From Lutimaribacter pacificus (GTDB lineage Bacteria; Pseudomonadota; Alphaproteobacteria; Rhodobacterales; Rhodobacteraceae): a stretch of 64,000 nucleotides of DNA. How positions within the stretch are numbered: position 1 is the stretch's first letter; every line of letters starts with the position of its first letter. Of the stretch, positions 31,616 through 39,990 are shown piece after piece. Under the pieces are notes generated by a model. It was not told the DNA's origin and did no database searches. It saw only the letters and a program-made list of their open reading frames with translations. The DNA lies in the NCBI RefSeq assembly GCF_900142185.1, contig NZ_FQZZ01000002.1:434001-498000 (forward strand). The letters are read 5' to 3'. A program made the translations under genes and the position numbers.

Positions 31616-32524
31616 ATGACCACGCGCTGCGGCTTTGTCGCCCTGATCGGCGAACCGAATGCCGGAAAATCCACCCTCACCAACCGGATGGTGGGCGCCA
31701 AGGTGTCGATCGTCACCCACAAGGTGCAGACCACCCGCGCGCGTATCCGCGGTGTCGCGCTGCAGGGCGATGCGCAGATCGTGTTCGTCGACACGCCGGG
31801 CCTGTTCAGGCCGCGCCGCCGGCTGGATCGCGCGATGGTCGCCGCGGCCTGGGGCGGGGCGGCGGATGCCGATATCGTCGTGCTGCTGATCGAGGCGCAT
31901 CGCGGCGTCACCGAGGGCGTCGAGGCGATCCTGACCGAACTGCCCGAGGTGGCGAAGGGCCGCAAGGTCGCGCTGGCCATCAACAAGATCGACCGCGTCG
32001 AAGCGCCCGCGCTGCTGGCGCTGACCAAGGACATGAACGAGCGTTACGATTTCGCCGAAACCTTCATGATCTCGGCGGAAAAGGGGCACGGGGTCGAAGA
32101 CCTGAAGACATGGCTGGCGGGCGAATTGCCCGAGGGTCCGTGGCTTTACCCCGAGGACCAGATCGCCGACCTGCCGCTGCGCATGATCGCAGCGGAAATG
32201 ACGCGCGAAAAGCTGACGCTGCGGCTGCACCAGGAACTGCCCTATCAGCTGACCGTCGAAACCGAGAACTGGGAAGAGCGCAAGGACGGATCGGCCCGGA
32301 TCGACCAGGTGATCTATGTCGCGCGGGACGGGCACAAGGGCATCATCCTTGGCAGGAAGGGCGAGACGATCAAGGCGATTTCCAAGGCCGCGCGCGAGGA
32401 GCTGGAGGAATTCCTGGGCCGCCGGGTGCATCTGTTTTTACAGGTGAAGGTGCGCGAAAACTGGCTGGACGAGGCGGAGCGATACTCGGAAATGGGCCTC
32501 GATTTCCGCGACGGGAACGCCTGA
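31616..32524 (+). CDS. era: GTPase Era (ribosome assembly)
   Basis: A 302-residue GTPase that binds 16S rRNA during 30S assembly. G1 is GEPNAGKST (residues 12-20), G3 DTPGL and G4 NKID. The C-terminal KH domain has VARDGHKGIILGRKGETIKA with the GxxG loop, then VRENWLDEAE. The usual rnc-era order is kept. Confidence 0.96.
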   Translation: MTTRCGFVALIGEPNAGKSTLTNRMVGAKVSIVTHKVQTTRARIRGVALQGDAQIVFVDTPGLFRPRRRLDRAMVAAAWGGAADADIVVLLIEAHRGVTEGVEAILTELPEVAKGRKVALAINKIDRVEAPALLALTKDMNERYDFAETFMISAEKGHGVEDLKTWLAGELPEGPWLYPEDQIADLPLRMIAAEMTREKLTLRLHQELPYQLTVETENWEERKDGSARIDQVIYVARDGHKGIILGRKGETIKAISKAAREELEEFLGRRVHLFLQVKVRENWLDEAERYSEMGLDFRDGNA

Positions 32525-32570
32525 TGGCAGGCGTTTTATCGAGTATTTCCAGAACGATGAAGGGGGCCGC

Positions 32571-32903
32571 GTGGGCGCGCGGCTGACAGCGCGGTTCTGG
32601 GTGGATGCCTATCTGGCGCGGCTGCGGCTGCTGGATATCCCGGCCTTCGTGGTGGCGCATGGCGACGACACCGGCGGCGCGGTGCTGGTCAAGCTGAACA
32701 CGCTGGACGGACAGGCGCGGCTGTTCCACCGCACCTTCGATTTGATGAGCGGCGACAGGGTGTGGGACGTGCTGGCCGACGGGGTTGAGCGGGATGTCGA
32801 CGCCACCCTGGCGCGGCAGCGGGCGACCGATCCCGACCTTTGGGTAATCGAGGTCGAGGACCGGCAGGGCCGGCACCTTCTGGACCGGGCGGGGCTTGGA
32901 TAA
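32571..32903 (+). CDS. DUF1491-family protein
   Basis: 110 residues with the DUF1491 pattern ARFWVDAYLARLRLLDIPAFVV and VLVKLNTLDGQARLFHRTFD. DUF1491 is an alphaproteobacterial family, found between era and recO; its function is unknown. The GTG start at 32571 has AAGGGGG upstream. No TM segment or signal peptide. Confidence 0.82.
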   Translation: MGARLTARFWVDAYLARLRLLDIPAFVVAHGDDTGGAVLVKLNTLDGQARLFHRTFDLMSGDRVWDVLADGVERDVDATLARQRATDPDLWVIEVEDRQGRHLLDRAGLG

Positions 32904-32942
32904 GCCCTTGTTTTTCTGGGGCTTGCGCGGGATGATCCGGGC

Positions 32943-33674
32943 ATGGAATGGCGCGATCAGGGGATATTGCTGCACAGCCGCCGGCATGGCGAAAGCGCCG
33001 CGATCATCGAGGTGTTCACACCCTCGCGCGGGCGCCATGCGGGCGTGGTGCGGGGCGGTGCGGGGCGGCGGATGGCGCCGGTGCTGCAACCGGGCGCGCA
33101 GCTTGACCTGACGTGGCGCGCGCGGCTGGAGGATCACATCGGCGCCTTCACGGTCGAGCCGTTGCGCAGCCGGATGGCGGCGGTGATGGGCGACCGGCTG
33201 GCGCTGGCCGGGCTGAACGCTGTCGTGGCCCTGTTGCAGTTCGCGCTGCCGGAGCGCGAGGCCCATGAGGGGCTGTATCGGCACAGTCAGAACCTTCTGG
33301 ATTTGCTGGGAAATTCCGACCTCTGGCCGCTGGCCTACTTGCGGTGGGAGCAGGTTTTGCTGGAGGATCTGGGCTATGGGCTGGACCTGTCGCGTTGCGC
33401 TGTGACGGGGGGTGAGGAGGGGTTGGCCTATGTCTCGCCGCGCACCGGGCGGGCGGTTTCGCGCGCGGGTGCGGGGGAGTGGGCGGACCGGTTGTTGCCC
33501 TTGCCCGCCTGCCTTTTGGGGCAGGGTGAGGCGGCGGATTCCGAGATTTCCGAGGCATTGCGGGTGACGGGGTATTTCCTGACGCATCACCTGGCGCATG
33601 ACCTGGGCAACAGGCCCTTGCCCGAGGCGCGTCAGCGTTTCCTGGATGCGCTGGCGCGGCGTGCGGTGCGTTAA
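32943..33674 (+). CDS. recO: DNA repair protein RecO
   Basis: 243 residues. The N-terminal OB-fold ([30 protein letters not shown]) and the all-helical C-terminal region match RecO, which loads RecA on SSB-coated single strands in the RecFOR pathway. Its position after era is typical. The stop TAA lies within the first palindrome of the ACCGCGCGGT array. Confidence 0.92.
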   Translation: MEWRDQGILLHSRRHGESAAIIEVFTPSRGRHAGVVRGGAGRRMAPVLQPGAQLDLTWRARLEDHIGAFTVEPLRSRMAAVMGDRLALAGLNAVVALLQFALPEREAHEGLYRHSQNLLDLLGNSDLWPLAYLRWEQVLLEDLGYGLDLSRCAVTGGEEGLAYVSPRTGRAVSRAGAGEWADRLLPLPACLLGQGEAADSEISEALRVTGYFLTHHLAHDLGNRPLPEARQRFLDALARRAVR

Positions 33675-33861
33675 CCGCGCGGTCGGGCTGCGAAACCGCG
33701 CGGTTCCTGACAAAAGGTTAAGAAAAACCGCGCGGTTGCGGGCACAGGCCGCGCGGTTCCTGACGAAAGGTTAACGGGTGGAGGGGCGAAACGGCCCCGA
33801 ATTGGCCGAACGCGCCCCGATTTCGGGAAAACCGCGCGGTTTCGCTCTGAAATCGCGCGGT
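33674..33861. repeat. Array of six ACCGCGCGGT palindromes between convergent genes
   Basis: Near-identical 10-bp palindromes lie at 33674-33683, 33695-33704, 33727-33736, 33748-33757 (first base G), 33831-33840 and 33852-33861 (second base T). Several extend to the perfect 12-mer AACCGCGCGGTT. Two of them are part of a 26-bp direct repeat (33696-33721 and 33749-33774, 25 of 26 identical) whose second half reads CCTGACAAAAGGTTAA. The palindromes have no loop, so they look like dyadic protein-binding sites rather than hairpins. They occupy the recO/tetR convergent gap; no promoter role for either gene is expected. Confidence 0.85.
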
Positions 33862-33908
33862 CGTTAAGTTTTGGCGTGATGTGCCTGTCGGGCCAGCCCG
33901 ATGAGCGC

Positions 33909-34442
33909 CTAGCGCAGCGCGAGCACCAGATCGACCAGCGTGCCCATCGGGTCGCCCCCGGTCTTTGCGGGCAGCCCGTTGGCGGCGGCGAGGATCAGCT
34001 GCGCGATTTCGCGGTTCGACACGCCGATCCGGTCGAGCAGGGCGCCGATCACCTGCAGCCGGGCGCTGTCGATCGTGGCGATGGCCCCGGCCGCGCCGTC
34101 ATGCGATGCGGCCCAGGCGCGCATTGCCGGTTCGGCGCGGGCGAAGGGATCGCGCGGGTTCGGGGCCGCGATCTGCTGGGCCATGCCGCGCAGCGCGGCG
34201 GTGTGGGTGTCGGCCTGTTCGGCGGCATCGAAAAGCGCGATATTCGCATTGTCGGCCCAATGCGCGATCAGTTCGGCGTGAAAGGCCGGCACATCGGCGA
34301 AATGCCAGTAGAACGACCCCTTGGTGGTGCCCAGTGCGCGGGCCAATGGCTCGGCCTTGAGCGCGTCGGGGCCGTGCCTGGCCAGGGCATCAAGCCCGGC
34401 ATCAAGCCAGTCGGATTTCCTGAGACGTGATGATCTGGCCAT
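33909..34442 (-). CDS. TetR/AcrR-family transcriptional regulator
   Basis: 177 residues with an N-terminal TetR helix-turn-helix (DAGLDALARHGPDALKAEPLARALGTTKGSFYWHF) and an all-helical ligand-binding C-terminal domain. GTTKGSFYWHF is the recognition helix. No obvious target gene is adjacent: downstream is the palindrome array and recO, upstream a 580-nt non-coding stretch. The ligand is unknown. Confidence 0.9.
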   Translation of the reverse strand: MARSSRLRKSDWLDAGLDALARHGPDALKAEPLARALGTTKGSFYWHFADVPAFHAELIAHWADNANIALFDAAEQADTHTAALRGMAQQIAAPNPRDPFARAEPAMRAWAASHDGAAGAIATIDSARLQVIGALLDRIGVSNREIAQLILAAANGLPAKTGGDPMGTLVDLVLALR

Positions 34443-35023
34443 GTCCGTTCCGTGATCCCGCTGTCGGGGTCACGCATACAGTGCCGGGGCGCAAGGTCCA
34501 AGATCAATTGAAAATGGCCACATGGGTGTTCCACGTTCTGCCGGAAAAACCGGCAAAACCAATGCACCGGAAAGCACATGACGCAGATGCGTTTCCATTT
34601 GGGACATATGGTTCTGCCATCCGGCTTGTGCCATTGTTCGAACCTCGCACCCTGCCCGGAACAGCCGCGCAGCGGCCCGGGCACCGCACGGCCGCCCCCG
34701 ACCGGGCGATTGGCTGCCGCAAGTGCCACGGTCTGAGGGAGGATGTGGCGGCGCGATAAACTGCCACTCACAGTCGTCGGATCGCCCGACCGCGGCCATG
34801 CGCTGCCCTTCGGTTGCGCTTAACGTGGAATGTTGGCTCGGCTCGATCCCGTCATTCGCTGCACGTCGCGCGAAGGCCCGCCGACAGTCCTGACTCAGGC
34901 CGCAGCCTCTCGATCCTCGATAAAATGGAAAAACCGTTGTCGAAAACGGCAGATCCCCGCGTTGCGCGTCATCAATCGCGCCGCCGGGGCCGTCCCGCGC
35001 GGGATTTTCAAATAATCACCGCG
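34443..35023. other. 581-nt non-coding region upstream of tetR, with repeat copy A
   Basis: No convincing gene was found. It holds the tetR upstream region, a small hairpin GCCGG-AAAAA-CCGGC (34540-34554), copy A of the dispersed repeat (34637-34810), a phrase GAATGTTGGCTCGGC just after it (its relative GAATGTCGGCTCGGC also trails copy B), and a palindrome TCCCGCGCGGGA followed by TTTT (34993-35008). An open frame at 34830-35015 (61 codons) has no ribosome-binding site or recognisable similarity and was not called. Confidence 0.6.
34637..34810 (-). repeat. Dispersed ~175-bp repeat, copy A (inverted relative to copy B)
   Basis: Read on the minus strand, this segment matches 43569-43744 nearly base for base: AAGGGCAGCGCATGGCCGCG, then CGGGCGATCC, a short variable stretch, TTTATCGCGCCGCCAC, CCTCCCTCAGACCGTGGCAC, CGGCAGCCAATCGCCCGG and finally GGGCAGGGTGCGAGGTTCGAA. 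By eye about nine bases in ten agree. The two copies point in opposite directions and bracket the enamidase-to-AA_synth block. No transposase is present, so it is a non-autonomous repeat. Confidence 0.88.
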
Positions 35024-36199
35024 TCACGACACCACCTGCGGCAGGCGCATGGCGGGGGGCGTGTTTCGGCTGCGTTCCGAGCGCACGATACCGTCGATGA
35101 TCATCATGCCGACGCCGGGCAGGTTGCCCAGTTGCACCGATTCGAGGATGTGCTTGCCCGGCGCGTGCTGGGCCTGGTCCATCAGCACGAAATCCGCCGC
35201 GCGCCCTTTTTCGATCAGCCCGCAATCGAGGTTGCGCCGCCGCGCGGTGTTGCCGTTGGCGAAGCAGAACGCCACCTCGGCCGGGATGTTGCCGAGCGCG
35301 GACAGCATCGCCACCATGCGCAGGATGCCCAGCGGCTGCACGCCCGAGCCCGCAGGGCCGTCGGTGCCGAGGATCAGCTGGTCCATCTTGTCCAGCTCGC
35401 GCGCGGTGTTCAGCGTCAGAAGGGCGGCGCGTTCGTTGCCGTTATGCACGATTTCCAGCGCCGCCTTGCAGTTTTCGCACAGGCACACGATCTGGTCGTC
35501 GGGCAGGGCCGAGTGGCCGCCGTTGATATGGCCGACCACGTCGGTGCCGGTTTCCAGCACCATGTCGGCGTCGATCAGCCCCGAGCCGGGGATCGACGGG
35601 CCGCCGGTGTGGATGGTCGATTGCATCCCGTATTTGCGCGCCCAGCCGATCATTTTGTTGGCGGTCTTGCCGTCCTTGACGGTGCCAAGGCCGACCTCGC
35701 CGATCAGGCGCACGCCGGCGGCGGCCATTTCCCTGAAATCTTCCTCTTCAAGACCCTGCTGGAGCAGCGGCGCACCGGCATGGACCTTCATCCCCGAGGG
35801 GCGAAGGTTGTCGTACCAGCGTTGTGCTGCAATCGCCATCGCCTTGGTGCCGATGGGGTCGTTGGGGCGGCCGGGCATATGCACCTCGCCCGCCGAGATC
35901 ATCGTGGTCACGCCGCCATGCAGGGTGCTGTCGATCCAGTGCAGCTGTTGCTGGCGCGGGGTGTAATCGCCCACCACCGGGTGCACGTGGCTGTCGATCA
36001 GGCCGGGGGCCAGCGTGACGCCCTGCGCGTCGATCGTGGTATCGGCGCCGGAGGTATCCAGATCGGCCTCTTTCCCCCAGTCGGAAATCCGGCCGTCGAG
36101 CGCGATCAGGCAATCGGCGTCGTAGATCGGTTCTTCCATCCGGCCCGAAAGCATCAGGCCGATGTTGCGGATGACAAGTTTCTTCGGCGCGTCTGACAT
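35024..36199 (-). CDS. Enamidase-like amidohydrolase (nicotinate-pathway type ring opening)
   Basis: A 391-residue metal-dependent amidohydrolase. The enamidase of Eubacterium barkeri hydrolyses 1,4,5,6-tetrahydro-6-oxonicotinate to 2-formylglutarate and ammonia. Here the metal motif LIDSHVHP (H71, H73), GDYTPRQQQ, STLHGGVTTMISAGEVH, MPGRPNDPIGTKAMAI, STIHTGGPSIPGSG, VGHINGGHSA and GTDGPAGSG with the catalytic Asp match, as I remember it, the E. barkeri protein in order and spacing. Length is close to that enzyme. The start MSDAPKKLV has GGGAG 9 nt upstream. Transcribed divergently from the molybdenum hydroxylase genes. Confidence 0.85.
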   Translation of the reverse strand: MSDAPKKLVIRNIGLMLSGRMEEPIYDADCLIALDGRISDWGKEADLDTSGADTTIDAQGVTLAPGLIDSHVHPVVGDYTPRQQQLHWIDSTLHGGVTTMISAGEVHMPGRPNDPIGTKAMAIAAQRWYDNLRPSGMKVHAGAPLLQQGLEEEDFREMAAAGVRLIGEVGLGTVKDGKTANKMIGWARKYGMQSTIHTGGPSIPGSGLIDADMVLETGTDVVGHINGGHSALPDDQIVCLCENCKAALEIVHNGNERAALLTLNTARELDKMDQLILGTDGPAGSGVQPLGILRMVAMLSALGNIPAEVAFCFANGNTARRRNLDCGLIEKGRAADFVLMDQAQHAPGKHILESVQLGNLPGVGMMIIDGIVRSERSRNTPPAMRLPQVVS

Positions 36200-36359
36200 G
36201 GCCGGCGACTCCCTGTTGCAATTCATTTGAACGCTAACAGAATTGGCAAAGCGATCAAGACGGGGCGTTTGCATTTGCAGCAAATGGAAAAGGGTTTGAC
36301 AGAATCCCCCGCGGGGCGCTTTCTTGTTCGTGTGCAAACGAAATCACGCGGGGTTGCGC
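36200..36359. promoter_or_regulatory. Divergent promoter region of the enamidase and Mo-hydroxylase genes
   Basis: A 160-nt gap between divergent starts. It contains the inverted repeat CATTTG-CAG-CAAATG (36272-36286), a further CATTTG at 36224-36229 near the enamidase start, and a TTGACA (36296-36301) pointing to the Mo-hydroxylase genes, without a good -10 box. The dyad is a candidate operator for a catabolic regulator such as the MarR protein at 43852; this is inference. Confidence 0.5.
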
Positions 36360-37187
36360 ATGGGGTTTCACCGGCCTGACAGGATCGACGACGCGCTGGC
36401 CGCGCTGGGCGCGGGCGCGTCGGTGATCGCGGGGGGCACCGACTGGTACCCGTCGCGCGGCGACGGGCCGGTGCCGCAGGACGTGCTGGACGTGACGCGC
36501 CTGCCGGGTTTTCGTGGGATCGCGCGCGACGGCGATGGCTGGCGCATCGGCGCGGCGACCACCTGGACCGAGATCGCGCGCGCCGAGCTGCCGCGCGGGT
36601 TCGACGGGTTGCGGGCCGCGGCGCGGGTGGTCGGGTCGGTCCAGATCCAGAACGCGGGCACGGTGGGCGGCAATATCTGCAACGCCTCGCCCGCCGCCGA
36701 CGGGATGCCGCCGCTGCTGACGCTGGACGCCACGGTGGAGCTGGTGGGGCCCGGGGGCGTGCGGCAGGTGCCGCTGGACCGCTTCGTGACCGGCGTGCGC
36801 CGGACCGGCCTGCGACCGGGCGAATTGCTGCGGGCGATCCACATTCCCGATCCCTTGTCGGCGGGGGCGGCGTTCGAAAAGCTGGGGTCGCGGAAATACC
36901 TCGTGATCTCGATCGCGATGGTGGCGGCGCTGGTGCGGGCCGAGGCGGGCCGGGTGGCGGATGCGCGCGTGGCGGTGGGCGCCTGTTCGCCGGTGGCGCG
37001 GCGGCTGCCCGAGTTGGAGCGCGCGCTGGTCGGCGCCGACGCGGGCGCGGTTGCGCGCATCGTGACGCCGGACCTGCTGGGCGGGCTGGCGCCCATATCC
37101 GATGTGCGGGGCAGCGCGGATTACCGGATGGACGCGGTTGCGGCGCTGGTGGCGCGCGCGGTCGGGACAGCGGCGGAGGAGGCATGA
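36360..37187 (+). CDS. FAD subunit of a molybdenum hydroxylase (nicotinate/xanthine dehydrogenase family)
   Basis: 275 residues of the CoxM/NdhF type. FAD-binding motifs: VIAGGTDWYPSRG near the N-terminus and VQIQNAGTVGGNICNASPAADG in the middle, then the C-terminal CO-dehydrogenase flavoprotein domain (GSRKYLVISIAMVAALV). It takes electrons from the [2Fe-2S] centres of the partner and passes them to an acceptor. The start MGFHRPDR is the family start. The stop overlaps the ATG of the next gene (ATGA), which encodes the remaining subunits fused. Confidence 0.9.
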   Translation: MGFHRPDRIDDALAALGAGASVIAGGTDWYPSRGDGPVPQDVLDVTRLPGFRGIARDGDGWRIGAATTWTEIARAELPRGFDGLRAAARVVGSVQIQNAGTVGGNICNASPAADGMPPLLTLDATVELVGPGGVRQVPLDRFVTGVRRTGLRPGELLRAIHIPDPLSAGAAFEKLGSRKYLVISIAMVAALVRAEAGRVADARVAVGACSPVARRLPELERALVGADAGAVARIVTPDLLGGLAPISDVRGSADYRMDAVAALVARAVGTAAEEA

Positions 37188-39931
37188 TGGACAGGCCCAA
37201 CGCAATCACGCGCACGGGGTTCACCCTGAACGGTCAGGCGGTGTCGGTCGATGCCGATGCGGGCGAGCGGCTGTCGCACTCGCTGCGCGAAAGGCTGGGT
37301 GCGCGCGAGGTCAAGATCGGTTGCAACGCGGGCGATTGCGGGGCCTGCACGGTGCTGGTGGACGGCGCGCCGGTCTGTGCCTGCCTGATGCCCACGGCGC
37401 GGGCCGGGGGGGCGCGCATCGAAACGGTCAGCGGTGTTGCCGGCAGCGACGAGGGGCAGCGGCTGGTGCAGGCGTTCCAGGCGCACCAGGCGGCGCAATG
37501 CGGGATCTGCACGCCGGGCATGATGGTCTCGGCCATAGCGCTGCTGCGCGAACGCGCGCGCCCCGACGCGGCGGCGGTCGAGGATGCGCTGGGCGGGGTT
37601 CTGTGCCGCTGCACCGGCTATCGCAAGATCGTCGATGCGGTGGTGGCGGCCGGGCAGGGCGATGTGGCGCCTGCGCCGGTCAGCGGGGCGGTGGGCACGC
37701 CGCTGATGCGGCTGGACGGGCTGCCCAAGGTCGACGGGCGCGAGCGGTTCGGCGACGACGTGGCGCCCGTGGGCGCGCTGGTGTTGCGGGTGATCCGCAG
37801 CCCGCATTTCCACGCGCGGTTCCGCCTTGGCGATCCGGAGGCGTTCCGCGCGGCGCATCCGTGGGTGCGGCTGGTGCTGACGGCGGCGGATGTGCCGGGG
37901 CGCAATAGCTATGGCGTGATTCCCGGGTTCGAGGATCAGCCGGTATTCGGCGAGGGCTATGTCCGGTTCCGGGGCGAGGCGGTGGCGGCGGTCGTTGGCC
38001 CTGCGGACGAGATGGCGCGGTTCGATCCGGCGGATTTCCCGGTGGCGTGGGAAGAGTTGCCCCCTGTCCTGACGGTGGGTGAAGCGATGGCCGGGGACGC
38101 GCCGCAACTGCACGAGGGCCATGCGCAGAACGTGATGACCGGCGGGTTCGTGAAACACGGCGAGGCCGGGGCGGCGCTGGACCGGGCGGATGTGGTGGTG
38201 GAGGGGGATTTCACCACCTCGTTCGTCGAGCACGCCTATATCGAGCCCGAGGCGGGATTTGCCGAGGTGGTCGAGGGCCGTGTCCATGTCCATGCCTGCA
38301 CGCAGGCCCCGGTGATGGACCAGGAGATGCTGGCCGGTGCGCTGGCGATGCCGCTGCGGGATATCCGCATCGTGCCCACGGCGACGGGCGGCGGGTTCGG
38401 GTCCAAGCTGGATGTCTCGGTGCAGCCTTACCTTGCGCTGGCGGCGCTGAGGCTGGGGCAGCCGGTGCGCATGGCCTATAGCCGGATCGAATCGATGCAA
38501 TCGACCACCAAGCGGCACCCGGCGCAGATCCGACTGGAGATCGGCGCGACGCGGGACGGCGTGATCTCGGGGATGCGGTTCGAGGGGCTGTTCAACACCG
38601 GTGCCTATGCAAGCTGGGGGCCGACCGTGGCGAACCGGGTGCCGATCCATGCCTCGGGGCCCTATCGCGTGCGCGACTACCTGGCGCGGGCGCGGGGGAT
38701 TTACACCAACGGCCCGCCCGCCGGGGCGTTTCGCGGTTTCGGCGTGCCACAATCGGCCATCGCGCAGGAGCTTTTGTTCGACGAACTGGCTGGCAAGCTG
38801 GGTATGGACGCGCTGGAGTTCCGGCTGAAGAACGCGCTGGAGAACGGTGTGCCCACGATCTGCGGGCAGGTGTTCGAACAGGGCGTGGGCATTCGCGCCT
38901 GTCTTGAGGCGCTGCGCCCGCACTGGAAGGCGTTGGGCGCCGACTGCGATGCCTTCAATGCGCGCGGCGGTGTGCTGCGGCGTGGGGTGGGGATCGGCGC
39001 GGGCTGGTATGGCTGCGGCAATACCTCGTTGCCCAACCCCTCGACCATCAAGGCGGGGTTGCGGGCGGATGGCACGGTTGTGCTGCACCAGGGGGCGGCG
39101 GATATCGGGCAGGGCTCGAACACCGTCATCACGCAGATATTCGCGCAGGCGCTGGGGGTCGATCCGGCGGGCATCCGGCTTGTCGGGGGCGACACGGATG
39201 TGACGCCGGACGCGGGCAAGACCTCGGCCAGCCGGCAGACCTTCGTGACCGGCAACGCCGCGCGGCTGGCGGGCTTGGCGCTGCGGCGGCAGGTGCTGGC
39301 GCTGGTCAACGCGCCCGGGGATGCGGTTTTGCGGCTGGGCGCGGGCGCGTGTGTCGAGGACGGGACGGGCCGCCATCCGCTGCGGCTGGACCGGATGGCC
39401 GGGGATGACGAGGGTTATGTGCTGCGGGTGACCGAAAGCTATGACCCGCCGACCGCGCCACTGGACGAGAACGGGCAGGGCGTGCCTTATGCGCAGTTCG
39501 GCTATGCCGCGCATCTGGCGATGGTCGAGGTGGATACGGCGCTGGGCACCACGCGGGTGCTGCGGCTGGTGGCCGCGCATGACGTGGGTCGCGCGATCAA
39601 CCCGCTGCTGGTCGAGGGCCAGGTGCAGGGCGGCGTGGCGCAGGGGCTGGGCATGGCGCTGATGGAGGAATTCCTGCCGGGGCGCACCGAGAACCTGCAC
39701 GATTACCTGATCCCCACCTTCGGCGACGTGCCCCCCATCGACACGCTGATCATCGAGGAGGCGGACGCGCACGGCCCGTTCGGCGCCAAGGGGCTGGGCG
39801 AACATGCGCTGATCCCCACCGCGCCGGCGATCCTGAACGCGATCACGCGCGCCACGGGGGCGAAGCTGCGGCAGGTGCCGGTGACGCCCGCGCGGTTGCG
39901 CGCCGCGCTGAAGGAGGCGGGGCATGGGTGA
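37184..39931 (+). CDS. Fused [2Fe-2S]-molybdopterin subunit of a molybdenum hydroxylase, probable nicotinate dehydrogenase-like
   Basis: A 915-residue protein. Residues ~10-165 are the two-cluster ferredoxin module: plant-type C47, C52, C55 and C67 (CNAGDCGACTVLVDG), then CGICTPGM and VLCRCTGY. From ~170 follows the molybdopterin-binding domain, with TGGGFGSKLDVSVQPY, GAFRGFGVPQ, GAADIGQGSNTV and the catalytic Glu in GPFGAKGLGE. These enzymes hydroxylate a heteroaromatic ring with water. In most relatives the two parts are separate chains; here they are fused. With enamidase and Hnr adjacent, hydroxylation of nicotinate or a similar N-heterocycle is inferred. Confidence 0.88.
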   Translation: MMDRPNAITRTGFTLNGQAVSVDADAGERLSHSLRERLGAREVKIGCNAGDCGACTVLVDGAPVCACLMPTARAGGARIETVSGVAGSDEGQRLVQAFQAHQAAQCGICTPGMMVSAIALLRERARPDAAAVEDALGGVLCRCTGYRKIVDAVVAAGQGDVAPAPVSGAVGTPLMRLDGLPKVDGRERFGDDVAPVGALVLRVIRSPHFHARFRLGDPEAFRAAHPWVRLVLTAADVPGRNSYGVIPGFEDQPVFGEGYVRFRGEAVAAVVGPADEMARFDPADFPVAWEELPPVLTVGEAMAGDAPQLHEGHAQNVMTGGFVKHGEAGAALDRADVVVEGDFTTSFVEHAYIEPEAGFAEVVEGRVHVHACTQAPVMDQEMLAGALAMPLRDIRIVPTATGGGFGSKLDVSVQPYLALAALRLGQPVRMAYSRIESMQSTTKRHPAQIRLEIGATRDGVISGMRFEGLFNTGAYASWGPTVANRVPIHASGPYRVRDYLARARGIYTNGPPAGAFRGFGVPQSAIAQELLFDELAGKLGMDALEFRLKNALENGVPTICGQVFEQGVGIRACLEALRPHWKALGADCDAFNARGGVLRRGVGIGAGWYGCGNTSLPNPSTIKAGLRADGTVVLHQGAADIGQGSNTVITQIFAQALGVDPAGIRLVGGDTDVTPDAGKTSASRQTFVTGNAARLAGLALRRQVLALVNAPGDAVLRLGAGACVEDGTGRHPLRLDRMAGDDEGYVLRVTESYDPPTAPLDENGQGVPYAQFGYAAHLAMVEVDTALGTTRVLRLVAAHDVGRAINPLLVEGQVQGGVAQGLGMALMEEFLPGRTENLHDYLIPTFGDVPPIDTLIIEEADAHGPFGAKGLGEHALIPTAPAILNAITRATGAKLRQVPVTPARLRAALKEAGHG

Positions 39932-39990
39932 GGTTTTTCCGGTCGGCCCGGCGCTGCCGAGGCTTTTGCATTCCATCACAGGAGGCAGCG

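Noticed and set aside
32524-32586. 20-codon frame overlapping the era stop (ATGGCAGGC...)
   Set aside because: Too short to support, and the GTG of the DUF1491 gene with its own Shine-Dalgarno lies inside it.
34830-35015. 61-codon open frame in the 34.4-35.0 kb non-coding stretch
   Set aside because: No ribosome-binding site, no recognisable similarity, and composition like the surrounding non-coding and repeat DNA.
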